Made by a program: the position numbers and the translations under genes
From: Zoogloea sp.
GTDB lineage: Bacteria > Pseudomonadota > Gammaproteobacteria > Burkholderiales > Rhodocyclaceae
Length of the DNA stretch: 64,000 bases
Assembly (NCBI GenBank): GCA_016720685.1
Contig: JADKKC010000005.1
Span: forward strand, 1 to 64,000
Reading direction: 5' to 3'
The notes under the pieces: generated by a model
Database searches by the model: none
What the model saw: the letters and a program-made list of their open reading frames with translations, nothing else
Told to the model about the DNA's origin: nothing
In this document: one piece after another, positions 51,405 to 62,346 of the stretch
Layout: every line of letters begins with the position of its first letter
Position numbering within the stretch: position 1 is the first letter of the stretch

Positions 51405-51788
51405 GTTGTCGGCAAAAAATCCTGTGGCCCCCTACGTGACGCTGACACAAACCAAGCGCCCAAATCACGCTTTCGTCCCGTACCTCCCTACAGGACCTAC
51501 ACGGTCACGCCCTGTCTCCCCCTCCGCATTGCTCCCCCGACAACACGGTCAAACGTTGGCGGTGGAGTGCCTGCACAGTGGGATTGTTGCGCTGATAACT
51601 TCCTCCCATTTCCTCTCAATTTTACAAAGGATTGTCCTCGGAATGTGTTCTTTCACATGGTTTGACACATCTTTCCGATAGCACCTGCAGCAGGCCGTTG
51701 CCGTCGTTGCCATCTCTGTAAAGAACTCCGCTAGATCGAAACACACGTTGTGGGTCGGTCGATAGCTACTCAGCGGAGTAACTAAGAG
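51405..51788. other. Intergenic stretch before the AlpA-like gene
   Basis: No credible gene. The stretch has pyrimidine-rich tracts at about 51480-51545. It holds the upstream region of the AlpA-like gene, whose ATG at 51789 is preceded by a GGAG at 51774-51777. Confidence 0.35.
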
Positions 51789-52067
51789 ATGGTCAAGAAA
51801 TCTGAAAAAAAGCCCCTCAGCGATGAGGAGAGTTTGGCTCTCGCGCAAAAACGTGCAGAGGCAAAGAAGGCTGCGGTCGATGATGTGCTGAATAGGTTCG
51901 GCATCCTTCCCGACGAAGCCCATGTACGTCTGCCGGTGGTGATGGCGTTGTACGCATGTTCAGCAGCGTCTGTCTGGCGGTATGTCAAAAACGGGAAGCT
52001 CCCGGTGCCGCGCAAGTTTGGCTCGCGTGTCACAGCCTGGAACGTTGGCGAGTTGCGTTCAGTTTGA
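51789..52067 (+). CDS. AlpA-like HTH regulator
   Basis: This 92-residue protein has a charged N-terminal arm (KKSEKKPLSDEESLALAQKR) and the winged helix ALYACSAASVWRYVKNGKLP then VPRKFGSRVTAWNVGELRSV, which is the AlpA/prophage-regulator fold (compare ...SRxTxWxxxEV). It starts a plus-strand segment with a candidate replication gene, so it may control excision or replication of a small element. Confidence 0.7.
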   Translation: MVKKSEKKPLSDEESLALAQKRAEAKKAAVDDVLNRFGILPDEAHVRLPVVMALYACSAASVWRYVKNGKLPVPRKFGSRVTAWNVGELRSV

Positions 52068-52360
52068 ACGGTTGAAAAACCCGAGGAAGCTGGCGTATCG
52101 AATTGAATCGGCACAAGCAACTTGCTGAAAACTGTAAAAAATCAAGTGAATTTCGATGCCATAACTCGGCAAGTTAATCAAAACACCGAAATTCGCGGAT
52201 GAGCAAAACAAAGCAATTTTGTGCAGATCGCGGTACGCCGGTTGCCCAAATCAGATGGAAACAGCCTATGGCGACATAGCCGCTTTCTTAGTAACTAACG
52301 AATCAATCAACAATTAATAACCAATGCTGATTGATATTAAATAAATGTGGAGTATTAATC
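52068..52360. other. AT-rich gap upstream of candidate replication gene
   Basis: This 293-bp gap is AT-rich, with runs such as aatcaatcaacaattaataa near 52300-52320. It could hold a promoter or origin, but no defined iteron or hairpin is evident. Confidence 0.3.
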
Positions 52361-53688
52361 ATGACTGACAGCATTAAACTATTCAGCAACATTGAACATG
52401 TCGAAGCGACGGAAGAGGATTTCAATACCCTTCCTGTTGTTGTTAACCAAATCATTAATCAGGATGGTGAGGTTTCGAGTTCCACTCCTGCGTACCAGTG
52501 GATTAATTCAAAACTGACTGGTGCACAATTTAAGGTGACCCCCGTATTTAGGGACAAAAAGTTTGCTCGCAAAAGTGAATTAATCGGGTATGAGATCAGT
52601 GTCAACGTCCCTGCTTGTGTGGTCGGCAATAATGCTTTGCTGCAGATTCTCGTGTACGGCTGCTGTGCCTTTGCCCTGGAGTTTCTGAAGTCGTACCTCC
52701 TGGAGGCTGGCTGTAGTCCTCGCATCGTTGCTCAACTTGATCTCGAACATGCTTCAATCACTGGTCTGGCACTGACTTACCTGCTGGATTGCAAGGATCG
52801 TGCAGATGCCAACCGCTACAACTCACTGATCGAGAACTATGGTGAGGCGACGCTGAACAGCAAGCACACCGACAGCAAGGGAAAGAAGCCGATCACGACT
52901 GTTCGTTCGGCTGGGCAGGCCACGGTGACTATTACTAAGTCTCGTGCTTTTGAGGCCAAGTCGTATGTGAAGGTCGGGCCGACACATCGCTCCTTTGAGA
53001 GATTCCCATCCTCGCAGGTCTCAAGTGCGATTTACGCCGTGAGTGGCCGTAAGGTTCGGCTCGAATTCAACGCCAATGAAAAATGGCTGGTAGCCAATGG
53101 TGGTGATTCTCCCTTGGTCTGGAAGAAGAAGGCAAAGGCGGCGGCGCTTACCGCTAAGGCTTTTCAGGAAATCACCGGCTACCTACGGGTCAGCGAGAAC
53201 CTTCGCAGTAAGCGCCCGAAGCCGGACCAGATTGCCAAGTTGCCTCCCGCAGAGCAGATCATCCTGCGCGACAATTTTGCTGGCGTTGATCCCAAGCAGC
53301 ACCCGTTGATGGTCGGCAAGAGCATCCAGTATTTTCGAGTATCAAGCGCCATATCGAGGCTGAGTTGCGGATCGACATCACCATTCCCTGGGCAATTCAC
53401 AGCACGAAGATTTCCCCGGACTTGCCGGTGTGGATGCAGTTGCCAGCAGAGTATGAGGCTCCTGAACACTTGATGGAGCACTGCTTTGTTCGGGAGACCG
53501 CTAAAGCGAAGTTGCAGGAGCTACGTCAGATCAATGCCGACTTGGCTGCGGCCATGACTCCGATTTCCAATACGAAGAAACAACAGAAAACCGATGTAAA
53601 GCTGCAGAACAACAAAGGGATGGGCAATCGCCATCATGATGACGAAGACAGCTTGGAAAATACTGCCATCGTGGAAATCATGAGTTGA
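52361..53688 (+). CDS. Candidate replication initiator of II/X type, one frameshift
   Basis: About 442 residues after repair of one base at 53332-53335 (TTTT where TTTTT joins QYFSSIKRHIEAELRIDITI). The N-terminal part holds SELIGYEISVNVPACVVGNN and LDLEHASITGLALTYLLDCK, the middle GQATVTITKSRAFEAKSYVK and SGRKVRLEFNANEKWL. This layout recalls gene II/X-type replication proteins of filamentous phages and some plasmids, but the match is from memory and partial. The C-terminus is a charged tail. Base composition is lower in GC than the core genes. Alternative: an unrelated phage protein. Confidence 0.45.
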
Positions 53689-53768
53689 GTCGCCTGTTAT
53701 CGAACAATAACTAATCATGCCAGGCCCCTGCCGACAAGCTGGGCCCGGTGCAAACCAGGAGTTCTATC

Positions 53769-54333
53769 ATGTTGATTATTTCCCCCACCAACCCCACCAA
53801 CGAGTCGTTAGCTGCTGAATCTCCCCTTACCGTCTTGGCTGCATGTCGCCAGATTGCCAGGAAATACGTAATTCCAGAGTCTGAGGTTAAGTATGAAATC
53901 GCCAATGCCCTACTTGCCGGGCATCTTTACGTTCGTAACCAAGCAGGGTTTCCAAGTTGTCCGGATGTATTTGATTTATCTGTCGAGTGCATCACCCTCA
54001 ACGACCTGAATGCTTATTTTGAGTCGAACGGTTACCGCTATCGGCTTTGTCGTACCGACTTTGCAGAATCGAATGCTGGCGACGAAGAAGTAGGGGCGTC
54101 CCCACGCCGCCTTCCGGTAAGTGGAGGTTCGCATCCGCGAAATCTTGTCCTACCTGACCGAAAATGGCATCAACCCTATGTGTATTCCCTGGGGCATGAA
54201 GCCAAAGGTAAAAAAACACTTCACTGAAGAGTTGAAGCTGTGCACCTCAGACGGATTCGATTATGCCTGGAAGGTGGGGCGTGGTAAGCGGTTTCGGGTT
54301 GAAAACCACGATGATTATGCGCGTCGGTATTGA
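53769..54333 (+). CDS. Hypothetical protein of the same element, possible frameshift
   Basis: ATG 53769 begins LIISPTNPTNESLAAESPLT, followed by LAACRQIARKYVIPESEVKY and LNDLNAYFESNGYRYRLCRT, which looks like a phage HTH-adaptor region. The first frame runs to 54227, but the sense changes near 54118, where removing one T joins it to VEVRIREILSYLTENG and GFDYAWKVGRGKRFRVENH ending at 54333. The combined product is about 187 residues. I do not recognise a family for the C-terminal part, whose composition suggests a small helical domain. Alternatively two overlapping short genes. Confidence 0.45.
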
Positions 54334-54363
54334 ACGTCAGCATCGCTTGTCGATGGTGTGACC

Positions 54364-54391
54364 ATAGGCCCTACTTCGGGGCCTATTTTTT
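54364..54391 (+). terminator. Terminator of the phage/plasmid-like segment
   Basis: ATAGGCCC (54364-54371) pairs with GGGCCTAT (54379-54386) around a 7-nt loop, followed by TTTTT, 30 bp past the last gene. Confidence 0.85.
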
Positions 54392-54484
54392 GACAGAACA
54401 AGTGAAAATGACCCAGTACCCAGTATTGCAACCCACTAGGTAGACCAGTTCAACATGGAGTCTCTTTAACAACGGAGAAACATC

Positions 54485-54661
54485 ATGGATGCAAATCAAG
54501 CTTCACATGCTCGCAGTGCCACATTCGAGCTTACCTCTAATGGCCTCAAGCGGCTGATGAAGAAGGCAAGGCAGAAAGCGCCGCCTAGCTCCTGCCGCTT
54601 CATCGCCGTTGTACTCTATCCGTTGTCGGTAAGTACAATTCCATCGGTGGTGCAGTTATGA
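54485..54661 (+). CDS. Possible small ORF, 58 codons
   Basis: ATG 54485 follows ACGGAGAAAC, a good ribosome site, and encodes DANQASHARSATFELTSNGL followed by KRLMKKARQKAP. The stop overlaps a second short frame starting at 54658 (ATGA). The basic middle could bind nucleic acid. No family is recognised. The rest of 54392-54910 holds no better gene. Confidence 0.35.
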   Translation: MDANQASHARSATFELTSNGLKRLMKKARQKAPPSSCRFIAVVLYPLSVSTIPSVVQL

Positions 54662-54853
54662 GCAAGAACACCAAACCCCAGTGGCCGTGCCTCACCCTCC
54701 TTTGGCGGCACCGTCTATTGCCAAGGCAATTCGGGAAAAGGCCACGAAAACGGCGCTAAAATCTTCGTGACGCCCCCTCATCGTAAGTGGGGTACCGGGA
54801 AACGCCCTCCCGGGGCAAAAACTTTGTTCGATTAGAACGCAAGATGAATAGGA

Positions 54854-54884
54854 ATGGCAGCGGTCAGATCGCTGCCATCGTTTT
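54854..54884 (+). terminator. Hairpin terminator before kwaB end
   Basis: ATGGCAGCG and CGCTGCCAT form a perfect 9-bp stem with a 7-nt loop, then CGTTTTATT. It faces rightward transcripts and sits about 30 bp past the convergent kwaB-like gene. Confidence 0.65.
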
Positions 54885-54910
54885 ATTCGCAACATGCCGC
54901 CATTTCGTAG

Positions 54911-55785
54911 TTAGACCGCTCGCTTTGAGTTCGTGAGGTAATTCGTCTTCGACAAGGGAGACTTGTAGTAATCCTCGTCCAGGAATCGCAATAACGTCTT
55001 CAGTGATTTTCTGTCGCTAGGGACCTTAATCCTTTCGCCGCCATCCTGAACCACATATTCAATGGGGATGCTGAATTCAGCGGCGATAGCCTTGATGTCG
55101 TTGAGCGGCACCTTCCTAGAATGCTGCTCTGCATCACCAGCCATACCTTGCGTCGGACCCAGGAATCGCTGGCAGCCATCAGTTCGTCAACGTTCTCGAC
55201 ATACAGTTCCTTTAGTTCCGCGAACTGTTTGATGTCGTTGTCGGTCGCTTCCTGATAGTAGGCAGACATATCAAAGATCTGTCGAATGTGGAAGAAACTG
55301 AAGAAAGACAGCTTGGTGCCGCGCAACCTCGCCGCAAGCTTGTTATCTAGCGTCAGTCCCGAACCCTCGATACGCTTGTACGTGTCCTTCGAGTGAAAAA
55401 TCGAAAAACCCGCTGAGGAGATCACCCTACGTCGATCAAAGCTCTGCAAATACACCACCCAGGTGCCGTCATCTTCCTTCTGACCGAAGAACAGCGCCCT
55501 GATCTGGTCGAAATCTAGGCTTGAAGGATCGGCAACCGGCACATCCAAGGGCGCTGCGACGACTTTCACCAAGCTATCCAAGTCCTCGAACCCTTCAATG
55601 ACGAGCATTTCGCCCTGCTCTGGTTTGTAGTTCCCATCGAACGGCACCTCTTCGCAGTCGGTGCCGAAGGCTTCAACCTGTGCCGCCAAGTACGCGGTCA
55701 TCGACGCCTGAACATCGTTGTTCACTGCAAATCTGACAATTCGATTTCCCGGGTCTCGGGTGTAGGCAAAAAGTGTGAACATCAT
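54911..55785 (-). CDS. kwaB: KwaB-like protein (DUF4868), one frameshift
   Basis: About 290 residues after repair. The first frame carries SSLDFDQIRALFFGQKEDDG, SFDRRRVISSAGFSIFHSKD and TKLSFFSFFHIRQIFDMSAY. It loses sense at about 55111-55116, where restoring one base leads into KVPLNDIKAIAAEFSIPIEY and FLDEDYYKSPLSKTNYLTNS, then KRAV. The C-terminal YLTNSKR block and the overall layout resemble DUF4868, the KwaB family of the Kiwa anti-phage system. It overlaps the membrane-protein gene upstream (ATGA), as expected of kwaAB. KwaB is the DNA-binding effector in Kiwa. Assignment is from memory of the family. Confidence 0.6.
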
Positions 55786-56285
55786 CCCTCCAGAAGAAGT
55801 TGCGGGCTTAATTGCCGAACTGATTTGATATCAGCCGCCGAGAGTAACCTGCGCCGTGAAATCAAGGTGTAAACCATGCCATTGTCACCTTCGACTTTGT
55901 AGAACCTGTAGCGAAGGACATGTAGCATCGGATGGCACGGGATTGCCTCCAGCGTTGCCAAGAGCACCGCCGCAACAACCGAAACCCAGGCGAGCATCTG
56001 CAGATCATCCAGCTTGGTTATCAACGGGATGAAATACGACACGACAAAAACGACCAGCAGCCAATCCTGAGAGTCGATTTTCTTCGCCTTGAAGGCAAGT
56101 ACCTCGGTCTGAACTGCTGCGGCTCGAATAACCAAGAAGGGGAAGATGCAAGCCAATGCCCCGGCAGCTATCCAGCCGTAAATCTCTGTCGATCCGCCTT
56201 GCTTGTTGAACTGCGCGACGGCAGACACCACCACCGCCGGTGCAAATGCCGAGAGAAAAAGCAAAGTCCGAATGATGGTGTTCAC
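55782..56285 (-). CDS. kwaA: KwaA-like membrane protein
   Basis: From GTG 56285 the product has about 167 residues and four hydrophobic helices: LFLSAFAPAVVVSAVA, YGWIAAGALACIFPFLVIRA, WLLVVFVVSYFIPLI and MLAWVSVVAAVLLATLEAIP. It ends with a cytoplasmic-looking YRFYKVEGDNGMVYTLISRR. Four helices directly upstream of and overlapping a KwaB-like gene fit KwaA, the membrane sensor of Kiwa. The real start may be ATG 56338, which overlaps the res stop: 17 codons (SDQAMARFQAFERALHS) lead to a TGA, and adding one G at the run at 56296-56298 would join them in frame. Confidence 0.55.
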   Translation of the reverse strand: MNTIIRTLLFLSAFAPAVVVSAVAQFNKQGGSTEIYGWIAAGALACIFPFLVIRAAAVQTEVLAFKAKKIDSQDWLLVVFVVSYFIPLITKLDDLQMLAWVSVVAAVLLATLEAIPCHPMLHVLRYRFYKVEGDNGMVYTLISRRRLLSAADIKSVRQLSPQLLLEG

Positions 56286-56334
56286 GAATGCAGTGCCCTC
56301 TCGAATGCCTGAAAACGAGCCATAGCCTGATCGC

Positions 56335-59300
56335 TCATACCTTGGCAAAAACATCCTCGACCGAGCGAGCAACAACATACCGTGCGGCATCCGCCTCGCT
56401 CGCCAGGGCAGTAAAGTGCGCGGCACCGCACTTGATCTTGCCGCCTTCCCGATCCCGAAGCTCATCGTCAAACAAGCTACCCTTGGTCTCAACGACGAAA
56501 TACAGGCGCTCTTGCCCGTCCAGTGTCACCAACACTGCCCAGTCGGGATTGTAGGCTTGCAGTGGAGTCGGAATCTTGAACCACCCCGGCAGCTTGGCAT
56601 ACACCTTTACTGCCTCGTTCTTTTCCAGGGACTCCGCGAAGTCACGCTCGATGGCAGAGTCGTAAACGACATGCTCGTAAACCGACTTCTCGGTATTGAG
56701 CACCAGGTTCTGCAAGTAACCAGTCAGTTCTTCCGACTCGAATAGTTCCTGCGCGTAGTAGTGCTCGTCACCGAGGCGCTGGTATTTGATGCCATCGACC
56801 AAGGCCAGGCGCTTGCATCGGTTAATTGCGTCCGAGGCCAGTTCGATGAACTGCTGCGGATTGCGCTTGGAAATCGTTCAGCCGGGTGCTCTCGGTCAGG
56901 ATGCGGGCAATCGTCTTGCGAGTCAGTTGGGTTCTGTCTTGCAGTTCCGTCAGCACATCTGGCAACTCAATATCCGCCTCATAGAGGGCGATAGGTTCCG
57001 ATACCGACAGCAGCGAGGCATCGACCCCCGCCTTACCAATCGCCATGCCAGCCTTCTTCCACTGCAGGCGGGTTTTGGACACTGGCGGAGCATCGTCCAG
57101 CGCCTGGATACAGCGTTCGATCAGCTTTTCGTTGTCGAATTGAACGCGATACGTGGTCTTGTACTTGATGCGATCCCACAGGGCCTTGAAGTCCGGGCTG
57201 AGCAACACCGACTTTCTGACCGCAATTGGCTTGCGGTCGTCGGCATTCTTGACCTCCAGCTTGCCGGAAAGCTTCTTCAACACCGCCACGATCTGATGGC
57301 GCTGGGCCTCGAATTCGGCAGGCAGTTGCAGGTCGCCCGTTTTCAACGCTGTTTTTAGCGAATCCTGCACCTTGCCCTTATCGCTGATGTAGCCCTGCGC
57401 CTGGAGGTGGCCCCACAAGGTTTTGGATGCCTCGAAGCCCAAGGGCGACACCTCACCGCTATCAGCAGTCACGGGAATCCCGGCGAATTCGTGGTCATGC
57501 ACCACGCCAAACTGAATCCCGGTGTCCTTCTCAATATCCTTCTGCAGGTTTTCGGCAAACTGCTCGTAGCTTTCCGTGGCAATCACAGTCAGCGTATTGA
57601 TCTCGAAACCACGCAGCCGCTCGCCCTTCTGATTGACGCACAGACGCAAGCCACGGCCAATCGTTTGCCGACGCCAACGTTCAGTTTCGCGGGTCGAGAA
57701 GTTGCAGATCTGGAAGATATTGGGATTGTCCCAGCCTTCCTTCAACGCTGAGTGCGAGAAGATGAACTTCAGCGGCGACTCGAAGGAGAGCAATTTTTCC
57801 TTGTCGCGCATGATGAGGTTGTAGGTGTCGTCGTCGGCAGCCGTTGTGCCACTCGTATCCTTGAGCATTTCGACCGTTTTTCCGCCGACCTTCTTCTTGT
57901 CGATGGAGAAATAGCCGTTGTGCACCTCATCGGCAGCCATCGCCAGGTCGATTTCGCCAAACAGGCTCTGGTAATCGGGGTGACGTGCCCACCGCTTGTA
58001 TTCTTCCTCGAAGATCGTGGCGTATTCGCCCTTTGCCTGATTGCCCTGCTCGTCGTATTGCCGGTACTTTGCCACCTCGTCGATAAAGAACAGACTCAGC
58101 ACCTTCACACCAAGAGGCCGCAGGCGCTTTTCCTTATCCAGATGTTCCTTGATGGTGCGACGAATCATCTCCCGATGCACGGCACTGGCATCGACATCGC
58201 CGTAAGCCTCGCCGACACGCAGAAACACCTCATTGCCAGGCACCTTCAGCTCCAGGAACTGGTCGCTGCTTTTCTTGCCGCTACCGGCACGAATTTCACC
58301 GATGCGAATATCGGCATACAAGGCTCGCCCGGTTTCCTGTTCCAGATCGAAGCCATCCTGAACGGTAATCGTGTCCCGACGCACCACACCCGCCGCGTTT
58401 TCGCGGTCAACTTCGATGCTGGCCGAAATCACGCCTCGCTTATTGTTGACCGCAAGCAACTTCACATAGGGCTTGTTATTGCCACCCTGCACGGTGGCCG
58501 CCGCCACCTCGATCTGCTTCACCAACCGCTGTTCGTAAGCATCCACGGCGTCTAGGCGGTACACCATGTTGTGCTTTTCCACGTGTGTCGCGGAATAACG
58601 CAGGGTGCACAGCGGCGACATATGCGCCAACGCCTTCTTGCCCTTGCCGTCGATACCACCATCAACGCTTTGCGGCTCATCCACGATCAGGATCGGGCTG
58701 GTCTGCCGGATCAGGTCAATGGGGCGCTCACCACCCGTTTTCTCGCTGGCCCGGTACATCTTGTTCTTGGACTTCTCGCGGCGCTTGGCCTCGTCTGACT
58801 CTTCCGCTTGTGCTGCCGCTTCGTCGCCAAACTTGTTGATCGCCCCGACCGTGATGACCATGATCTGAATATTCGGGCTGGTCGCAAAGTTGCGGACCTG
58901 GCCGAGCTTGTCGGAATCGTACTGAAAGAACTCGTAACCCTTGGCGCTGGGGTACAGCCCCTCGAAATGCTCGCGGGTGATCTGCAGCGTCTTGTTCACG
59001 CCTTCCTTGATTGCCACCGACGGCACCACAACCACGAACTTGGTGAAGCCATACCGCTGGTTCAACTCGAATACGCTCCGCAGGTAGACGTAAGTCTTGC
59101 CGGTGCCCGTTTCCATTTCCACCGTAAAATCGAGTGGCTGCTTGGATTCCAAGGGTAACGAGGGCGACAGGCCATTGCGAAGCTGCACCTGCTGCAGGTT
59201 CTCGTTCAACTCTTCATCGACGATCAGTTGCAGGGCGTTGCCGATACCGCCGCTTTCGGTGAACTGCTTGCCCTCAAAGCTTTGCTGAGTGCCAGCACCA

Positions 59301-59422
59301 CCCAAGGCTTGGGCCGTGACCGTGAAAACGGAGCGACAAACCTCTTGGCCCCGGAACAAGTCGCAGACGGCCTCGATGGCTTCGATTTGGTAGGGCAAAT
59401 CGGATTCAAAGTGCAGTTTCAT
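56335..59422 (-). CDS. res: Type III restriction enzyme Res subunit, one frameshift
   Basis: About 1,028 residues after repair. The SF2 helicase core has Walker A FTVEMETGTGKTYVYLRSVF, Walker B TSPILIVDEPQSVDG and motif VI-like ERWRRQTIGRGLRLCVNQKG. The C-terminal PD-ExK nuclease is seen as AYNPDWAVLVTLDGQERLYF then VVETKGS. The frame breaks at 56869-56870, where an extra base (TTCC for TTC) hides ...NDFKRNPQQFIELASDAINR. Res and Mod together cleave DNA at a distance from two inversely oriented sites. The start overlaps the rhuM stop. Confidence 0.9.
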
Positions 59423-60399
59423 TGTTTGCCTTTCCTCGGAGCCGGAAGTGACTTCACCATGCGGTCAAAATCCGACTCAATCCGAGCATCGTCGATCACC
59501 CGGAACTTGGAAAACTCGGTTTCCGCATGGCTTTCGCCAAGTCAGCCGACACCTGACCCGCACCACGCAAGATTTCCCGGTCGTTCAGCGTCAGGAATCC
59601 TTCGAGCTTGGTGATCCAGTCCTTCATGTTCATCGCAATACGCCGTGCTGCCTGACCTTCGGCAAACACCAGATATTGCTCGGCCAGATTGTTCAAGGCG
59701 CGTAGTTCTTCCTCGGTCAGGTAGTTTTTGGCTACGCTGACATCGCTTTTGCGAATACGAGCACCACTCCAGTTGGTCAGCCCCATGTTGGGCTGGCCGC
59801 TATCCGCGCGCTGCTTTATCAGCTCTGCTGCTGTGTGGCCGTGAATCGCGTAGTGCACCTTGTTCTGCACCGTTGCAAAATTCCTGCGTGATGACGGCAT
59901 TCGAGTCGTAATCGACGCTGGTCGCGTAGATGTCCGTGATTTTTTGGTAAAAACGACGCTCGCTGGTGCGAATATCCTGCAGGCGGCGGGTCAGTTCATC
60001 GAAGTAGTCACGTGCCTGGCCGGGGTTCTTCAGGCGCTCATCATCGAGCACAAAGCCCTTGACCAGGTATTCCTTCAGTTGGGCACTCGCCCACTGCCGA
60101 AAGCGAATGCCTGCCTGGCTGCGTACCCGGTAGCCCAACGCCAGCACCATGTCGAGGTTATAGTGCGCCACCTCGTAGCTTTTGCCATCGGCGGCAGTTG
60201 TTCGGAAAAACCGAACAACTGAATCCTCCCGCAATTCCCCATCCTCGAAGATGTGCTTGATGTGCTCGCTGATGGTGGTTTTGGCCTTGCCGAACAACTC
60301 TGTCAGTTGCTTCTGGCTCAACCACAACTCCTCATTTTCCAGCACCACCGAAAGCTGCGTCTTGCCATCTTCGGCCTGATAAATCAGAAACTCGCTCAT
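59419..60399 (-). CDS. rhuM: RhuM family protein, two apparent frameshifts
   Basis: About 326 residues after repair. The N-terminal virulence-RhuM domain has EELWLSQKQLTELFGKAKTT, SVVRFFRTTAADGKSYEVAH and YNLDMVLALGYRVRSQAGIR then FRQWASAQLKEYLVKGF. It breaks at 59877-59882 (A-run on plus strand) and at about 59526. The second part has ATVQNKVHYAIHGHTAAELI and LAEQYLVFAEGQAARRIAMN. RhuM proteins are HTH/Fic-type-associated proteins of unclear activity that often sit in restriction-modification loci. Here the gene overlaps mod at its start and res at its end, so the three are one translational unit. Confidence 0.78.
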
Positions 60400-62292
60400 C
60401 ACAGGCTCCGCACTTGCTTGATGCCGTGCTGTTCGAGGATCGCGGCCAGGTTGCTCTTGGCAACATCGTTCTCAAAGGCGCTATCGCGGAAGACCGCCGT
60501 GGTGTCGCCGACCGTACCTTGCTCCTCACGCCAGGCGACCATGCCCAGCGCCAGGGCTTCTACTTCAGCCGCCTTGATGCTTTCGACCAGGCAGGTCATC
60601 AGTACACCTGCGCCAACACTATTGACCTGCTTGCCCGCGATTTCGCGCTTCTCAATGGTAATACAGAGGTCCAGGCCCAGCTTGAGCAGGATTTCGTAAA
60701 GAATGTCGTCGCTGCTGCGGCCTGGCTGAAGATGTTCAAGGTGGTCGAAAAGTGAGGCTTTCAGGTCGTTAACCGCAGGATTCCAGACGCGGATGTTGGA
60801 GGTGTCGAGCTTGAAAGCACGAAAACCAAGGTCCTTTTGCAGCAAAGGCTTTTCGTTACGTACTTTCTGACCTGCTCGCTTAATTCGATCCCTCGTGATA
60901 TCTGCGATTGTCTTATATCCTCGCGGAGATACGTCGGTTAAGAGCTCAGGTAGTTGAACCAAAATACAACGGCGGAAACCATCATCCTCCGAATTCAAAG
61001 CGTAAGTTGCGTGTAGTGTCGTACCTGACCCACCAAAAAAATCCAAAACTAACGCATCTTTGCCAGCCCCGATTTGTAGTACTCGTTTTATGAGGCGAAC
61101 CGGCTTTGGAGTGATAAATAGATCTTCACCTGCATCGGCCTCCATTATTTGCGACAACTCCTGCTTTGCGTGGCGTGTGCTGCCAACGTCTTTCCACGGC
61201 CAGTATGTTTGCGGAACAACCCCGTCTTTTACCTCGGAGATGAAGCGTTTGATGCCGGGACGGTTATCACCGGAAGTCCCCCACCAAATTCGACTATCTT
61301 TGTTCAGTTCGTTGAATTTTTCTTCACTAATACGCCAATAGCTTCCTGCTGGCGGACCAGAAATCACCTTTCCCGATGGGGTCGTGATTGAGTAGCGACC
61401 CTGACCGTAATAATTACGCGCTGCCAGATCGCCTAGCCATGGACCACGCGGGTCGTTATCTGGATTTTGTAACGCGCAACCATCTCTTCCGTCCTTGGGA
61501 GCGGACATGGTCGCCAAATATCGCTATTCTTGGCATAGATAACGACATAGTCATGGTCTTCGCTTAAATGAACAGCCGAATTTTTCGGACTATCCATCTT
61601 GTGCCAAATCACGTTTGCAATGAAATTTTCTGGACCAAAAATTTCATCCATCACGTGGCGAAGGTTGTGAATCTCATGATCCGCAATACTGATGAATATT
61701 GCTCCATCGTCTGCCAGCAGAGCTTGAGAGAGCTTTAGACGGGGGTACATCATATTCAACCAATCGGTGTGAAAGCGCCCACTTGATTCAGTATTTGTCG
61801 ATGTCTTTGTTCCGCTATCAGTCTGACCAGTAATATCCAGATAGTTTTTGATGCTGTCTTGGAAATTATCGGGATAAACAAAATCCTTCCCCGTGTTGTA
61901 AGGTGGGTCGATATAGATCAGCTTCACCTTTCCCGCGTAGCTTTTCTGCAGCAGCTTCAGCACTTCAAGGTTGTCGCCCTCGATCATCAAGTTCTGCGTT
62001 GTCTCCCAATCGACGCTTTCCTCCGGGCATGGACGCAGGGTGCCAGTACTCGGGGTCAGGGCAATCTGCCGCGCCTTCTTTTTGCCATGCCAGTTCAGGC
62101 CATATTTCTCGTCTGCATCGGTCACGGTCTGATCGCCGACCAAGGCTTTCAGCACATCGACGTTGATGGCCGACCCATTCGCACCTTCCGTCACCGTTCG
62201 GGAAACAGAGCTTTCAGTTGGGCCAGGTTGTCGGCCACGATGTTGGCGGATTGCGCTTCTGGACTGTTGGCTTCGATTTTTACGATACTCAT
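60399..62292 (-). CDS. mod: Type III DNA methyltransferase Mod, two apparent frameshifts
   Basis: About 630 residues after repair. From ATG 62292, SIVKIEANSPEAQSANIVAD and NLAQLKALFPE lead in. A missing A at 62197-62198 on the plus strand breaks the frame. The core follows with NLMIEGDNLEVLKLLQKSYA, DPPYNTGKDFVYPDNFQ (motif IV) and DDGAIFISIADHEIHNLRHV. A second break at 61465-61468 (TTTT for TTTTT) precedes GPPAGSYWRISEEKFNELNK and the SAM-binding VLDFFGGSGTTLHA. DPPY before FxGxG is the beta-class order of adenine-N6 methyltransferases. It methylates the site recognised jointly with Res. Confidence 0.92.
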
Positions 62293-62346
62293 GAAATTCT
62301 CGGTTCAATTATTGGTGTGTCTTGCATCTTGGAATTCTTGCTGTGT

